Of a stretch of 64,000 nt of DNA, positions 18,801 to 27,809 are shown piece by piece. The translations under genes were made by a program, and so were the position numbers. The stretch lies in assembly GCA_002351535.1 (NCBI GenBank), contig DEGR01000031.1, positions 1 to 64,000 on the forward strand, written 5' to 3'. The DNA comes from Lachnospira sp. UBA2821. Lineage in GTDB: Bacteria; Bacillota; Clostridia; Lachnospirales; Lachnospiraceae. The notes below the pieces were generated by a model. That model ran no database searches and had not been told where the DNA came from. It worked only from the letters and a program-made list of their open reading frames with translations. Numbering within the stretch: the stretch's first letter is position 1; the number at the start of each line of letters is the position of its first letter.

Positions 18801-20192
18801 AGAGGATGGACATACGTTTCATACACAAATTCACCGGCAACAGTTTTAGCTAAGGATATTGATGCAAGAGCAGTAGGAACACATTGGATATTCGGTTACA
18901 AAGTAGTTGGTAAGACTGTATTTAATAACGTACAGGTTCTTGATATCAGCAACATACCAATCGATGTAACTAAAGACAGTTTAGGTGAAATGAATCAGGA
19001 TGGCTGTGCTAACGGTGTAGCTAATTTATATAGTGAAACAGTAGGTTCAACAGTCCTTACAGGTAAGATTACAAAAGATCATTTTGAAACAGATAAGACT
19101 TCAGAAGTAGTATTTACAATTCAGGATGAAAGAGGAAATGTAAAAGAGTACAAGAACGTTGGTACAGGAACACCTGTAATTGACGCAACACTTGATTTAC
19201 CAATATCTTGGAAAGCAGATGGTGTATATGTATCAATCGTTACACCGGACGGAGCAACACTTGATAAGAATGTTGATACAACAGCATACATCAAGATAGC
19301 AGATAAATATGGTAACCCAATTGCAAATAAGAAATTCTCTTATGCAATAACAGGATTAAACGAAAAGGCACAGGCTGAGAATGAGACAGATGCAAATGGT
19401 CTTTACGCAGTACCTCTTGCAAATGTAGCTTCTAAGTGGGCTGAGAACAACAGCTCATCAACAATTACAGCAAGTACAGATGATGGTGCTATCGTTGCAC
19501 AGCCGGTATCAATCGTTTATACAAATAAAGAAACAACACACTTTGGACTTGTTGGAGCACAGTTTGAGAAGATGATTACAGATGAGAACGGTAAAAATAA
19601 GAGTGTAATCAAAGCTACATTCTCAACACAGATTTCTAAGCTGTACAAAGATTTATTCGCAGTTGCTAATGCTACAGACGGTACAACATATAAAGTTGAT
19701 TCAGTAGAGTCAGTATCAGCAGACAGAAGAACAGTGCTTATAACAGTAGATGACAGTGGTGCAATTAATAACCTTAACAAAGAGGCAAGTATTACAGTTA
19801 CAGTAATACCACAGTTAACAGCAGATAAGGCAGCAGACCATATGAACCATGTATTGGTTGATGATAATGGTAAGAAGCTTGAATCCGGATATAACACAGT
19901 ATCATTCTTGAAACCTGCAGATATTAAACTTAATGCAAAATATGAGAATGGTGTTATTACAGTTAGTGCTACTAGAGGTAAGGATGCAATAACATTAAAG
20001 GGTTCTGAGGTTATAGTTGTATCTGATATACCATCAGTATTCAAGAAAGGTACTGAAAATGTAGGTGTAGCTAAAGGAACTAAGAATGGAACAACAGTTA
20101 CATTCACAGCTACTCCTGCAGAAAAAGATACAACAGTAAGAGTATACTACTTAGATCAGGTTGCAACAGTATCTGTTACAACAGCTAAATAG
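15849..20192 (+). CDS. Giant secreted Ig-like (Big2/Big1) surface protein
   Basis: A 1447-residue secreted protein. Residues 1-32 are a signal peptide ending in AYA. Three tandem Big2 domains (about 38-127, 130-208, 211-296) carry the SVTLN / KWSTSDSSVVTV / GKTTIKV pattern. A Big1-like domain follows (about 300-425, DEDGNPVGNTQVTF). The middle is not assigned, and a further Big1-like module (DKYGNPIANKKF) lies near 1150. No LPxTG or SLH motif is seen, so anchoring is unclear. Codon use is strongly biased and uniform, suggesting a very abundant product, perhaps an S-layer-like or adhesion protein. Confidence 0.8.
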   Translation: MNKSLKRFLAFMMAIAVVSTTVFGSDVTTAYAKAAAKAVKSVTLKIGSSNVTKKTKAVNVGSSVVVKAIVNPSSAKKSVAFKSSNTKVATVTKAGKVTAKKAGTAKITATVTGKNGKKKTAYTTIKVNNIAVKSVKLNKKSLELHRGDKAVLKATVAPSNATVKTVKWSTSDSSVVTVSKGVVSAVGVGTATVTAKSGSKSAKCTVVVADVIAVTGVTINPETVTPITVSATTALTATITPENASNKAVTWSSADPKVATVDGNGVVKGIAPGKTTIKVVTADGAFSDEREVLVTGTSNKNAASLTIDVANAIKGYENVTNTVLTGTDADIRVRVLDEDGNPVGNTQVTFNSKCNEYGNGKDVFKLKNNNVLTTDADGYASFVFGEKEELSYTASDAIFESYVVTATVVGSSVSKSTDVKFGYINLEGIKVVNNHDTDPENDIVPSDNATSGNDGVDKTYAINGCRNNEYVSSQQVSKGDTKDHQVRLSAKPELVIPATSGNKTVDDWYKAIDFTSSEYSVYNDSKVEGTSYVIEDVPAGLQYATLNFSKINLSEYTKIQIKVCYAGTDIVVFGRDGIKVYDMYSDSNTESTIGYQVPLQEDTNVDIKVSLISEGQVNDDANIGYTIKDATGVWVSDATRTGEEIELDGTVKWDTVTPLYSNRIEIDKDKNFDMIQQLIADDGESQYLKKDYAKNYHYYYQLPTFPRTGNAIITITDNNNNVKAYYVYPTINRYTTKTVNGEKVKEYKNENVIPTKTDYPDEYPGQVAILASAEEVNYSENVGTITTDGNEVIVDSNKSGVTDLRATVTITGKDDDKTFESIRLDKDNGAELYTSINWCPRPTEDDESDRFYAIQGQQVEVVAQLVDGEGNAKKEKDATVEFTYGAIKKGTNIEDSDIGKVLGNTGVSLLNGTKLKTDENGQAKLILSSASYENYIKYIQATSERYDVKLSIAGQETKLADIFWVDAGVAWKDKVDTDSNHGNIRGWTYVSYTNSPATVLAKDIDARAVGTHWIFGYKVVGKTVFNNVQVLDISNIPIDVTKDSLGEMNQDGCANGVANLYSETVGSTVLTGKITKDHFETDKTSEVVFTIQDERGNVKEYKNVGTGTPVIDATLDLPISWKADGVYVSIVTPDGATLDKNVDTTAYIKIADKYGNPIANKKFSYAITGLNEKAQAENETDANGLYAVPLANVASKWAENNSSSTITASTDDGAIVAQPVSIVYTNKETTHFGLVGAQFEKMITDENGKNKSVIKATFSTQISKLYKDLFAVANATDGTTYKVDSVESVSADRRTVLITVDDSGAINNLNKEASITVTVIPQLTADKAADHMNHVLVDDNGKKLESGYNTVSFLKPADIKLNAKYENGVITVSATRGKDAITLKGSEVIVVSDIPSVFKKGTENVGVAKGTKNGTTVTFTATPAEKDTTVRVYYLDQVATVSVTTAK

Positions 20193-20218
20193 TTTAAAAT
20201 ATGATTTAATATCATGTG

Positions 20219-20251
20219 AAAAGAATGTCACTCCGGTGGCATTCTTTTTTT
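20219..20251 (+). terminator. Intrinsic terminator after the giant surface protein gene
   Basis: AAAGAATG pairs with CATTCTTT around the TCAC/GGTG inner stem, followed by seven T. Confidence 0.85.
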
Positions 20252-20317
20252 GTTATTGATTTTTCACCAATATTAGAATATATTAGAAGGAAGATTATTG
20301 TTGATTGGAGTGGTTTA

Positions 20318-22639
20318 ATGAACGGTTTATTAAGAAATAAATACATAATTAAGACATTATCGCTCTGCCTTGCTGTAGTGATAATATTTTGCAGTAATGA
20401 TATATGTGTTTTTGCACAGGATAGTGCCACATATACGATAACTACTTCAGCTTCAGAAGGTGGAAGTATCACATCTACATGTAAAGTTTTGTCCGGAAGT
20501 GATAAAAATATAACAGTAAGTATTAATGAAGGGTATGAAATCAGTTCATTTATAGTAGATGGTAAAGATGCCGAGATTAAGAATAATACATATACATTCA
20601 CGAATGTAAATGATGACCATAGCGTTGTAGTTAAATTCAGAAAGAAAACTTTTTCAGTGAATATGAATGCAGAGGGAAATGGTAAGATAACAGGTGTGAA
20701 GTCTGTTGAATATGGTTCATCTTCCGTATATACTTTTGTACCGGATTATGGATACGAACTTACCAATGTCACCGTAGATGGTGAACATGTGTCTCTTTCA
20801 GAGGGCAATACATATACTCTTACGAATGTGCGGGAGCCACATGATATAAGTGCAACATTTGAGGAGATTATATGCACAGTCAATATTGATACGGCTGTTA
20901 ATGGTTCATTTGCTGCCAGATATAATTCCAGGGAAATTGAAGATGGAGAAGTAGTTAAATATGGAAGCGTAATACGTCTTGAGAATACGCCGGATGAATT
21001 TTACACGTTTGAATATTATGATATTAATGGTGAACATATAACATCTGACAGCTATAAGGTTGTAGGACCGGTAAGCATTAATGCAGTATTTACTGAGAAA
21101 ATATATAATATAAACAGTACGGTGTCATCTAATGGTACGGTAACATTTGGCGGAAATACAACTGTTGCTGCAGGAGAGCCTGTTACTATAGAGGCTCATC
21201 CGGATAAGGGATATGAAGTAGAATCAATGATAGTCAATGGTAATGATGTGACGGAACAGATTGCAGATAATACATATACAACCGATGATACATGGAGCGG
21301 ACTTAATGTGTCTGTGAAGTTCAGAAAGATGAAATACACTATAGAGACATCATGCAATGCCGGAGGAATTGTAACTCCTTCTATGGAGGTTGAGTATGAT
21401 AATAATGTAATAGTATCATTTTTGCCGGATGAAGGTTATAGAATAAATGCAGTATATGTTGATGGAGTTATATTAGATAACCCGGGAGATGATTATGCAT
21501 TTAATGATATAGATGATTCTCATTCTATATATGTGGAGTTTGCCATTATGTCATATGATGTTAACGTAACATCTAATGGCAACGGATATGTGTCAGACTC
21601 AGATGTTGTTGATTATGGAGGACAATATATTTTACAGTGCATACCGGATGAAGGTTATCAGTTAGATAAAGTTGTTGTTAACGGTTCTCCTGTTAATATA
21701 AGAAATAACAGTTATACAATATCGGGAATTAAGAAAGATTATAACATCAGTGTGTTATTCAAAGTAAATGAGATAGCAAAAGTTAATATAAGTAAAGTTT
21801 CGTCAGTGTCGCAAAAATCTTTGAAATTATCATGGAAAGAGATTGAAAATGCACAGGGATATGAAATCTATAGAAAATCAGAGACAGAAAGTTCCTATAG
21901 ATTTTTAAAGAGAGTTGCCTTATCATATGGAACTCAGACTTACATTGATGAAGGGCTTACGGCAGGAAAAACATATAATTATAAAATAAGGGCATATAAG
22001 GTGAATAACGGACAATATCTGTATGGTTCTTTTTCAGATGCAAGGTCATCATATCCGAGACCTGTTAAGGTTAATGTAGTTTCGGTACAGGCACAGGGCG
22101 TATCAGCAATGAATGTCAATTGGAAAAGAATACCGGGTGTGAGCGGATATGAGTTATATGTAAGTTCTAACAGAGACGGAAAATATGTTCATCTTGTAAC
22201 ATTAAGCGGAAGCAAAAATACAAGTTATACACATTTTAAATGTAAAAAAGGAAAGACGTATTATTACAAGGTAAGGGCATACAGAAATGTGTCAGGACAA
22301 AAAGTGTATGGTTCATATGGAAATGTAAAATCAGGAACTACGGCATGTGTTGATACAGTTACTCACGTTAAGGCGGTAAAAGAAGGCCTTGATTATGTTC
22401 TGTTGTCATGGAAGAGAGTTAAGGACGCAGATGGATACGATATAATGTGGTGTGCTGCAAAGCATGGTAAATATGAAAAGATGGCTACTTTGAATAAATC
22501 AAAGTCTACATATAAGGATAAGTTTTATCAACCGGGATGTAATTATTATAAGATAAGAGCATACAGATACGTTGATGGAAAGAAAATGTATAGCGGACTA
22601 TCTGAAGTATGTGGGGCATATGTAACCATAAGAAAATAA
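20318..22639 (+). CDS. Secreted InlB B-repeat-like / FnIII surface protein
   Basis: A secreted protein of 773 residues. A signal peptide (about 1-38) ends near VFA. Residues 40-480 hold about six copies of a divergent InlB B-repeat-like unit of roughly 70 residues. Each has G-G-x-I/V-T, PDEGYEI, VDG and YTFTNV-type landmarks. Three FnIII-like domains follow (about 485-770), with the same W...GYEIYRK signature as the lysozyme at 9394. The frame is open to 20216, but GGAGTGG before ATG 20318 and the signal peptide favour this start. No catalytic domain is seen; adhesion or wall binding is likely. Confidence 0.8.
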   Translation: MNGLLRNKYIIKTLSLCLAVVIIFCSNDICVFAQDSATYTITTSASEGGSITSTCKVLSGSDKNITVSINEGYEISSFIVDGKDAEIKNNTYTFTNVNDDHSVVVKFRKKTFSVNMNAEGNGKITGVKSVEYGSSSVYTFVPDYGYELTNVTVDGEHVSLSEGNTYTLTNVREPHDISATFEEIICTVNIDTAVNGSFAARYNSREIEDGEVVKYGSVIRLENTPDEFYTFEYYDINGEHITSDSYKVVGPVSINAVFTEKIYNINSTVSSNGTVTFGGNTTVAAGEPVTIEAHPDKGYEVESMIVNGNDVTEQIADNTYTTDDTWSGLNVSVKFRKMKYTIETSCNAGGIVTPSMEVEYDNNVIVSFLPDEGYRINAVYVDGVILDNPGDDYAFNDIDDSHSIYVEFAIMSYDVNVTSNGNGYVSDSDVVDYGGQYILQCIPDEGYQLDKVVVNGSPVNIRNNSYTISGIKKDYNISVLFKVNEIAKVNISKVSSVSQKSLKLSWKEIENAQGYEIYRKSETESSYRFLKRVALSYGTQTYIDEGLTAGKTYNYKIRAYKVNNGQYLYGSFSDARSSYPRPVKVNVVSVQAQGVSAMNVNWKRIPGVSGYELYVSSNRDGKYVHLVTLSGSKNTSYTHFKCKKGKTYYYKVRAYRNVSGQKVYGSYGNVKSGTTACVDTVTHVKAVKEGLDYVLLSWKRVKDADGYDIMWCAAKHGKYEKMATLNKSKSTYKDKFYQPGCNYYKIRAYRYVDGKKMYSGLSEVCGAYVTIRK

Positions 22640-22666
22640 TTATTATGAAAGAATGGAGGAAAATAT

Positions 22667-23575
22667 ATGGGAGAAGTTACTAAGACATTTTCAAATGACA
22701 GTATACTGGCATGGATGGGACTTTTTTCTGATAAGATGAATGTAGGTCCTGAAAAGTTCAAAGTTATTAATGTATGTGGTAAGCAGAAGAATGTTATACC
22801 TACTATTGATACCCATAAGAGAGTTATTATATTTGCTGATGAGAGTCATAGTGAATTGTTCTATGAATTCTGGGAAGCAGGATTTGGTGAATACGACATA
22901 TGGTATGCAGAAGGTACAGATGTATCTGCTGAGGTTAAGCAGGATAAGATTAAGAATATTATTAAGAAGAAGATAACAGGTCCGACTGTTATGCTCGTTG
23001 TAAATGAGAATACAAGAGAGTCTTACAGAATTGGAATTAAGAATGAGAATTTTAGTAAAGGTCCTATTCACTATGTAGGCAACGAGATAAGAGCCGTCAT
23101 AATGAGCATGCTTGGAATTGATGAACACGATACTGCTGTCATAGTAAGCGGTGAGAGCATTGTTATAGAAGCGGCTATTAATGCAAGTGAAGGTACTATT
23201 ATAGCCGTTGAGAACAGTGAGGCGGCAAAGGCTTCGATGGAAGAAAACGTTGATAAGTTCGGTGTTACTAATGTGCAGATTATACCGGACTTAAGTTCTG
23301 AATCACTTGCAGATATTCCTGTTCCAAGAATTGCATTTATTGTGGCAACAAAGAACCTTGAGGAGGATATAAGAAACCTTCTTACAAAAAATCCTCATAT
23401 GCAGTTTGTGGTATACACATTGGAACTTGATATAATGGCAGGCATTAAGAATATATTTAAGACATATGGCATTAAAAATATGGAAGTGACACAGATTACA
23501 GTGTCGAAGACAGATAAGAGAAGTGTATTTGTTACACAGCCATCCCCTTGGCTCATTGAAGGAGATACACTTTAG
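22667..23575 (+). CDS. CbiT-like (degenerate cobalamin methyltransferase-related) protein
   Basis: A 302-residue cytoplasmic protein. Residues about 135-230 resemble the end of CbiE joined to CbiT: YVGNEIRAVIMSMLGI, then IVSGESIVIEAAINASEGTIIAVENSEAA. CbiT normally has a GAGSGS-type SAM loop; here it reads SGES, so SAM binding is doubtful. The N-terminal 100 residues look like a remnant tetrapyrrole methylase half. GGAGG precedes the ATG. The oxidoreductase genes start within 50 bp in the same direction, suggesting cotranscription and perhaps a different role from corrin synthesis. Confidence 0.45.
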   Translation: MGEVTKTFSNDSILAWMGLFSDKMNVGPEKFKVINVCGKQKNVIPTIDTHKRVIIFADESHSELFYEFWEAGFGEYDIWYAEGTDVSAEVKQDKIKNIIKKKITGPTVMLVVNENTRESYRIGIKNENFSKGPIHYVGNEIRAVIMSMLGIDEHDTAVIVSGESIVIEAAINASEGTIIAVENSEAAKASMEENVDKFGVTNVQIIPDLSSESLADIPVPRIAFIVATKNLEEDIRNLLTKNPHMQFVVYTLELDIMAGIKNIFKTYGIKNMEVTQITVSKTDKRSVFVTQPSPWLIEGDTL

Positions 23576-23618
23576 AATTTAATTATATGAAAGAATGGTT
23601 AAGAAAGGAATTGGAAAA

Positions 23619-24188
23619 GTGAAAGATACAGTAGAGATTCGCTGGCATGGCCGTGGTGGTCAGGGTGCCAAAACAGCAGCATTGCTTCTTGCAGATGTAG
23701 CATTTAATACAGGAAAGTATGTACAGGGATTCCCTGAATATGGTCCTGAACGTATGGGAGCACCTATTACGGCATATAACAGAATTAGTGCTAATAAGAT
23801 AAGGGTTCATTCTAATATATATGACCCTGATTATGTAGTAGTAGTTGACGAGACATTATTAGATTCTGTTGATGTTACGAAAGGACTTAACCCTGATGGT
23901 GCCATTGTAGTCAATACAGCAAAGAAACCTGAGGATATAATGCCACATTTAAAGGGGTATGAAGGAAAAGTATATACAATTGATGCACACAGGATATCTG
24001 TAGCAACACTCGGTAAATATTTCCCTAATTCACCTATGCTTGCAGCTATAGTTGCCATCAGTGGTGTAGTTGACAGAGCAACATTTCTTAAAGAGATGGA
24101 AAACTCATATAAGCATAAGTTTGCAAAGAAACCTGAGGTAATTGAGGGTAATATGAATGCCCTTAAGATGGTTCTTCAGGAATTATAG
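23619..24188 (+). CDS. porC: 2-oxoacid:ferredoxin oxidoreductase, gamma subunit
   Basis: The gamma subunit of four-subunit pyruvate/2-oxoacid:ferredoxin oxidoreductases. The protein begins with the family hallmark EIRWHGRGGQGAKTAA, then FPEYGPERMGAP, which contributes to CoA binding. AAAGGA at 23604-23609 is well placed for GTG 23619, which gives the usual short N-terminus. An in-frame ATG at 23595 has a weaker site. It is followed by the delta, alpha and beta genes in one transcription unit. Confidence 0.92.
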   Translation: MKDTVEIRWHGRGGQGAKTAALLLADVAFNTGKYVQGFPEYGPERMGAPITAYNRISANKIRVHSNIYDPDYVVVVDETLLDSVDVTKGLNPDGAIVVNTAKKPEDIMPHLKGYEGKVYTIDAHRISVATLGKYFPNSPMLAAIVAISGVVDRATFLKEMENSYKHKFAKKPEVIEGNMNALKMVLQEL

Positions 24189-24214
24189 ATTATAAATGGA
24201 GGTTTAACTTTAAG

Positions 24215-24517
24215 ATGGCTACAGATATTTCGAAGATAACAGAGAAAAGCCCTTGGCAGGAGCTTACTGAGGGTAATAAAGTGTATGGAGGAGCTACATC
24301 GGTTCATTTCCATACAGGAGAGTGGAGAACAAATACACCTGTATTTGATGCAGATAAATGTACACAGTGCTTACTTTGTGCACCAGTATGTCCGGACAGC
24401 AGTATTCCGGTAGAGAATGGAGAACGTGGAGATTTTGACCTTGATCATTGTAAAGGATGTGGCATATGTGCTAAGGTCTGTCCGTTTGATGCAATTACAA
24501 TGAAGGAGGGCAAATAA
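24215..24517 (+). CDS. porD: 2-oxoacid:ferredoxin oxidoreductase, delta (2[4Fe-4S]) subunit
   Basis: A 100-residue ferredoxin-like subunit carrying two 4Fe-4S clusters, with ligands in CTQCLLCAPVCP (about 50-61) and CKGCGICAKVCP (about 80-91). It relays electrons from the TPP-bound intermediate to external ferredoxin. GGAGG at 24199-24203 precedes the ATG. The stop is followed one base later by the alpha subunit start. Confidence 0.95.
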   Translation: MATDISKITEKSPWQELTEGNKVYGGATSVHFHTGEWRTNTPVFDADKCTQCLLCAPVCPDSSIPVENGERGDFDLDHCKGCGICAKVCPFDAITMKEGK

Positions 24518-24518
24518 G

Positions 24519-25700
24519 ATGGCAATAAGAGAAAGATTATCAGGAAATGAAGCGGTGAGTTATGCAATAAAACAGATTAACCCTGATGTTATGCCTGCAT
24601 TTCCTATTACACCATCTACAGAGATACCACAGTATGTATCTACATATATAGCAAATGGAGAGTGTGATACTGAATTTATTCCTGTTGAGAGTGAACACAG
24701 TTCAATGAGTGCTACAATCGGTGCTTCTGCAGCAGGAGCGAGGGCATTGACGGCTACTTCTTCATGTGGTATGGCACTTATGTGGGAGGAACTGTATGTT
24801 GCGGCATCTAACCGTCTTCCAATCGTACTTGCACTCGTTAACAGGGCACTTAGCGGACCTATTAATATTAACTGTGACCATTCGGACAGTATGGGAGCAA
24901 GAGATTCAGGATGGATTCAGATATATGCTGAGAACAATCAGGAGGCATATGATAACTTTGTACAGGCTTACAGAATTGCTGAACATAAAGATGTTCATCT
25001 TCCGGTAATGATTTGTCAGGATGGATTCATTACATCACATGCGGTAGAGAATATTGAACTTCTTGAAGATGATGTGGTTAAGAATTTTGTAGGAGAATAT
25101 GAGCCTGAGAATTATCTTCTTAATGAAAAAGAGACTATGGCAGTAGGACCATATGCAGTGTCTAATTATTATATGGAGTCAAGAAAAGCACAGTCGGCTG
25201 CTATGGATAATGCTAAACAGGTAATTCTTGATATTGGTAAGGAATATGGAGAACTTAGTGGAAGGACATATGGTTTCTTCGAGGAATATAAACTTGATGA
25301 TGCTGACTATGCAATCGTTATAATCGGTTCTGCAGCGGGAACTACTAAGGATGCTGTAGATAAGATGAGAGCAGAAGGCAAAAAGGTCGGACTTCTTAAG
25401 ATAAGGGTGTTCAGACCATTTCCTGAAAAAGAGATTGCTGAAGCACTTAAGAATGTAAAAGGTGTTGCGATTCTTGATAGAACTGACAGCCTTAACAGTC
25501 ATGGCGGACCTCTTGGTTCAGAAGTTACGGCAGCATTATTTAATGCTAAATGTACTATGGAAGTCAGAAATTACATTTATGGTCTTGGTGGAAGAGACTT
25601 CAGAGTTGAAGATGCAGAAAATGTATTCACTGAAATGGAACAGCTTGTAACAGAAGGTAAAGAAGTAGAGCAGTACAAATATATTGGATTAAGAGGCTAG
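24519..25700 (+). CDS. porA: 2-oxoacid:ferredoxin oxidoreductase, alpha subunit
   Basis: The 393-residue alpha subunit helps form the TPP active site. It opens with the family sequence LSGNEAVSYAIKQ and the PAFPITPSTEI loop, and has VESEHSSMSATIGASAAGAR near residue 57. ALSGPININCDHSDS near 110 is like the pyruvate-type enzymes. The substrate could be pyruvate or a branched-chain 2-oxoacid; sequence alone does not settle it. AAGGAGGG precedes the ATG. Confidence 0.93.
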   Translation: MAIRERLSGNEAVSYAIKQINPDVMPAFPITPSTEIPQYVSTYIANGECDTEFIPVESEHSSMSATIGASAAGARALTATSSCGMALMWEELYVAASNRLPIVLALVNRALSGPININCDHSDSMGARDSGWIQIYAENNQEAYDNFVQAYRIAEHKDVHLPVMICQDGFITSHAVENIELLEDDVVKNFVGEYEPENYLLNEKETMAVGPYAVSNYYMESRKAQSAAMDNAKQVILDIGKEYGELSGRTYGFFEEYKLDDADYAIVIIGSAAGTTKDAVDKMRAEGKKVGLLKIRVFRPFPEKEIAEALKNVKGVAILDRTDSLNSHGGPLGSEVTAALFNAKCTMEVRNYIYGLGGRDFRVEDAENVFTEMEQLVTEGKEVEQYKYIGLRG

Positions 25701-25711
25701 GAGGCACCGTG

Positions 25712-26659
25712 ATGGAGAATAAGAAAAGATATAATTTAAAGGAAGTTATGAATAAGCCTGAGCGTCTGGCTCCGGGACACAGAATGTGTGCAGGATGTGG
25801 TGGTACAATAGCTGTAAGAGCCGTACTCAGAGCACTTCATGAGGGAGATAAAGCTGTAATTGGTAATGCTACAGGATGTCTTGAAGTATCATCATATATG
25901 TATCCATATACGGCATATACAGACAGTTATATTCACAACGCATTTGAAAATGCGGGAGCTACTATGAGTGGTGTTGAGACTGCTTATAACAGATTAAGAG
26001 AAAAAGGAAAAATAAAGGAAGAGTTCAAATTCATAACATTTGGTGGAGATGGTGGTACATATGATATAGGATTCCAGTCTTTATCAGGTGCAATGGAGAG
26101 AGGACATGACATGGTGTATGTGTGCTACGACAATGGAGCATATATGAATACAGGTATCCAGAGGTCTTCAGCAACACCTATGTATGCAGATACAACAACA
26201 ACACCTGTTGGAAAAGAGTCCATTGGTAAGATACAGTATAGAAAAGACCTTGCGGCAATTATTGCAGAACATCATGTTCCATATGTTGCACAGACTACAT
26301 TTCTCGGTAATTTTAAGGACCTTCATACAAAAGCTGAGAAGGCTATATATACACATGGTCCTGCATTTCTTAATATTATGGCACCTTGTCCAAGAGGATG
26401 GAGATATGAGATGTCAGATATTATGGAAATATGTAAGCTTGCAGTAGAGACATGTTACTGGCCATTATTTGAGGTCATTGACGGAAAATGGCAGTTAAGC
26501 TACGAGCCTAAGAATAAACTTCCTATTGAGGATTTCTTAAGACCACAGGGAAGATTTAAACATTTATTTAAGAAGGGTAATGAAGAACTTATCGTTAAAT
26601 TCCAGGAAGAGGTAGACAGAAGATGGGAAGACCTTCTGTTCAGATGTTCACAGGAATAA
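25712..26659 (+). CDS. porB: 2-oxoacid:ferredoxin oxidoreductase, beta (TPP) subunit
   Basis: The beta subunit binds TPP and a 4Fe-4S cluster. MCAGCGG near residue 26 supplies cluster cysteines. The TPP motif is GGDGGTYDIGFQSLSGAMERGHD with CYDNGAYMNTG (about 110-150). APCPRGWRYE near 225 is typical of the pyruvate type. AGGAGG (25699-25704) favours ATG 25712 over GTG 25709. The enzyme makes acetyl-CoA (or an acyl-CoA), CO2 and reduced ferredoxin, central to anaerobic energy metabolism. A strong terminator follows. Confidence 0.94.
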   Translation: MENKKRYNLKEVMNKPERLAPGHRMCAGCGGTIAVRAVLRALHEGDKAVIGNATGCLEVSSYMYPYTAYTDSYIHNAFENAGATMSGVETAYNRLREKGKIKEEFKFITFGGDGGTYDIGFQSLSGAMERGHDMVYVCYDNGAYMNTGIQRSSATPMYADTTTTPVGKESIGKIQYRKDLAAIIAEHHVPYVAQTTFLGNFKDLHTKAEKAIYTHGPAFLNIMAPCPRGWRYEMSDIMEICKLAVETCYWPLFEVIDGKWQLSYEPKNKLPIEDFLRPQGRFKHLFKKGNEELIVKFQEEVDRRWEDLLFRCSQE

Positions 26660-26684
26660 ATTGATTTAACTGATATAAAATATA

Positions 26685-26737
26685 AAAGCAGGACATGCGT
26701 GAGTGTTATGATATTCACGCTGTGTCTTGCTTTTTTT
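26685..26737 (+). terminator. Intrinsic terminator after porB
   Basis: A long hairpin pairs the AAAGCAGGACA-GCGTGA arm (from 26685) with TCACGC-TGTGTCTTGC (26715-26730) and ends in seven T. It may also serve the converging DUF4430 operon. Confidence 0.9.
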
Positions 26738-26752
26738 AGTAAGATGTGTGAG

Positions 26753-27799
26753 TTAATCCGTAATATTTATGGCATAATACCAGCTTATTACATCACCGTC
26801 TTTTAATTTGTACATTGATGCACCGACAGACGGTGCAATGCCATTTACACGATATTTCCAGCCGCTGTATTTACCACATTCTTTCTGGGTAAGCCCTGCA
26901 ATTGAACTTATATATACGTTATTTCTTGAAGCACTTCCACTATATACATATTGTATGTCTGAAGAAGCACATGCCTTTTCAAATACATCAAATACTGTAG
27001 AATTTTCAGCAGTGGTGTAACCTGTTGACTTGAGAAAATATCCGTCAGAAGGAATTGATGCAGTTGTAGTAAGGTCGGGGTTGTTGAGTATAAGGTTACA
27101 TTTAATTTCCATTGTTACATTTATGTTATTAATCTGTGGTGGAGCTGTGGTGGGTGCCTGTGTTGCCGGAGGTGTAGTGACATGGTTATCTGAAGCGGGT
27201 TGTGTATCAGTGGATGCTGTCCCGGTTGAAGGATTAGTTGTTGCCATTCCGCTGCCGGGATTAATTTTAGAAGTTGCAGGAGAATCTGTATTACCATGAC
27301 CCGCAGGATGTGTGCTGCCACTGTTATTACTGTCACCATTGTTATTGCTGCCACTGTTATTGCTGCCACCATTGTTATTGCTGTTACCGCTGTTGGCATT
27401 AGAGCCTTCACCATTATTGGAGTTATAGTTACTGCTGTTATTACTGTTATTATTGATATTAACGTTATTGCTGGTGTCAGAGTTAATATCACCTGTAATA
27501 CCATTAATTTTGATGCCATTTTCTGAGCCTGCTATATCAGATAATAACGGATTTGGTATTGTTTCGCCGCTCCCATTGTTTACAGTTTTGTCTGAAGAAG
27601 ATATTTCTTTTTCGGATTTGTCTTTCTTCTTCTCTATATTTCCGGATGTAGTAACACCCGCCTTCTTTTCAGAAGACGGGCTTTTTTCTTTTGGATGTGA
27701 TTTGTTACCGCCACATCCGGATATAGTAAGTGTCAGACATATACATAACTGTATTAAACATAGCTTAATTATAGTAATATATGTTCTGTTATTTTTCAT
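26753..27799 (-). CDS. DUF4430 lipoprotein (transcobalamin beta-domain-like)
   Basis: A 348-residue exported lipoprotein: signal peptide with lipobox ISGC near residue 29, then a long Asn/Ser/Gly/Thr-rich linker (about 35-220). A C-terminal DUF4430 domain follows (about 225-345), with STVFDVFEKAC, YISSIAGL, GWKYRVNG and DGDVISWYYA. DUF4430 belongs to the same fold family as the cobalamin-capping beta domain of intrinsic factor and transcobalamin. The gene starts 10 bp after the barrel-protein gene and is governed by the same upstream cobalamin riboswitch. I infer a membrane-tethered, surface-exposed B12-binding half-clamp. Confidence 0.8.
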   Translation of the reverse strand: MKNNRTYITIIKLCLIQLCICLTLTISGCGGNKSHPKEKSPSSEKKAGVTTSGNIEKKKDKSEKEISSSDKTVNNGSGETIPNPLLSDIAGSENGIKINGITGDINSDTSNNVNINNNSNNSSNYNSNNGEGSNANSGNSNNNGGSNNSGSNNNGDSNNSGSTHPAGHGNTDSPATSKINPGSGMATTNPSTGTASTDTQPASDNHVTTPPATQAPTTAPPQINNINVTMEIKCNLILNNPDLTTTASIPSDGYFLKSTGYTTAENSTVFDVFEKACASSDIQYVYSGSASRNNVYISSIAGLTQKECGKYSGWKYRVNGIAPSVGASMYKLKDGDVISWYYAINITD

Positions 27800-27809
27800 A
27801 GATTATCAC

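Noticed and set aside
19517..20107. Long minus-strand open frame opposite the giant surface protein
   Set aside because: Caused by the repetitive codon use of the plus-strand gene; no family pattern or start signal.
27121..27526. Repetitive ACTGTTATTGCTGCC tract with open frames on both strands
   Set aside because: It encodes the Asn/Ser/Gly linker of the DUF4430 lipoprotein; not a CRISPR or independent gene.
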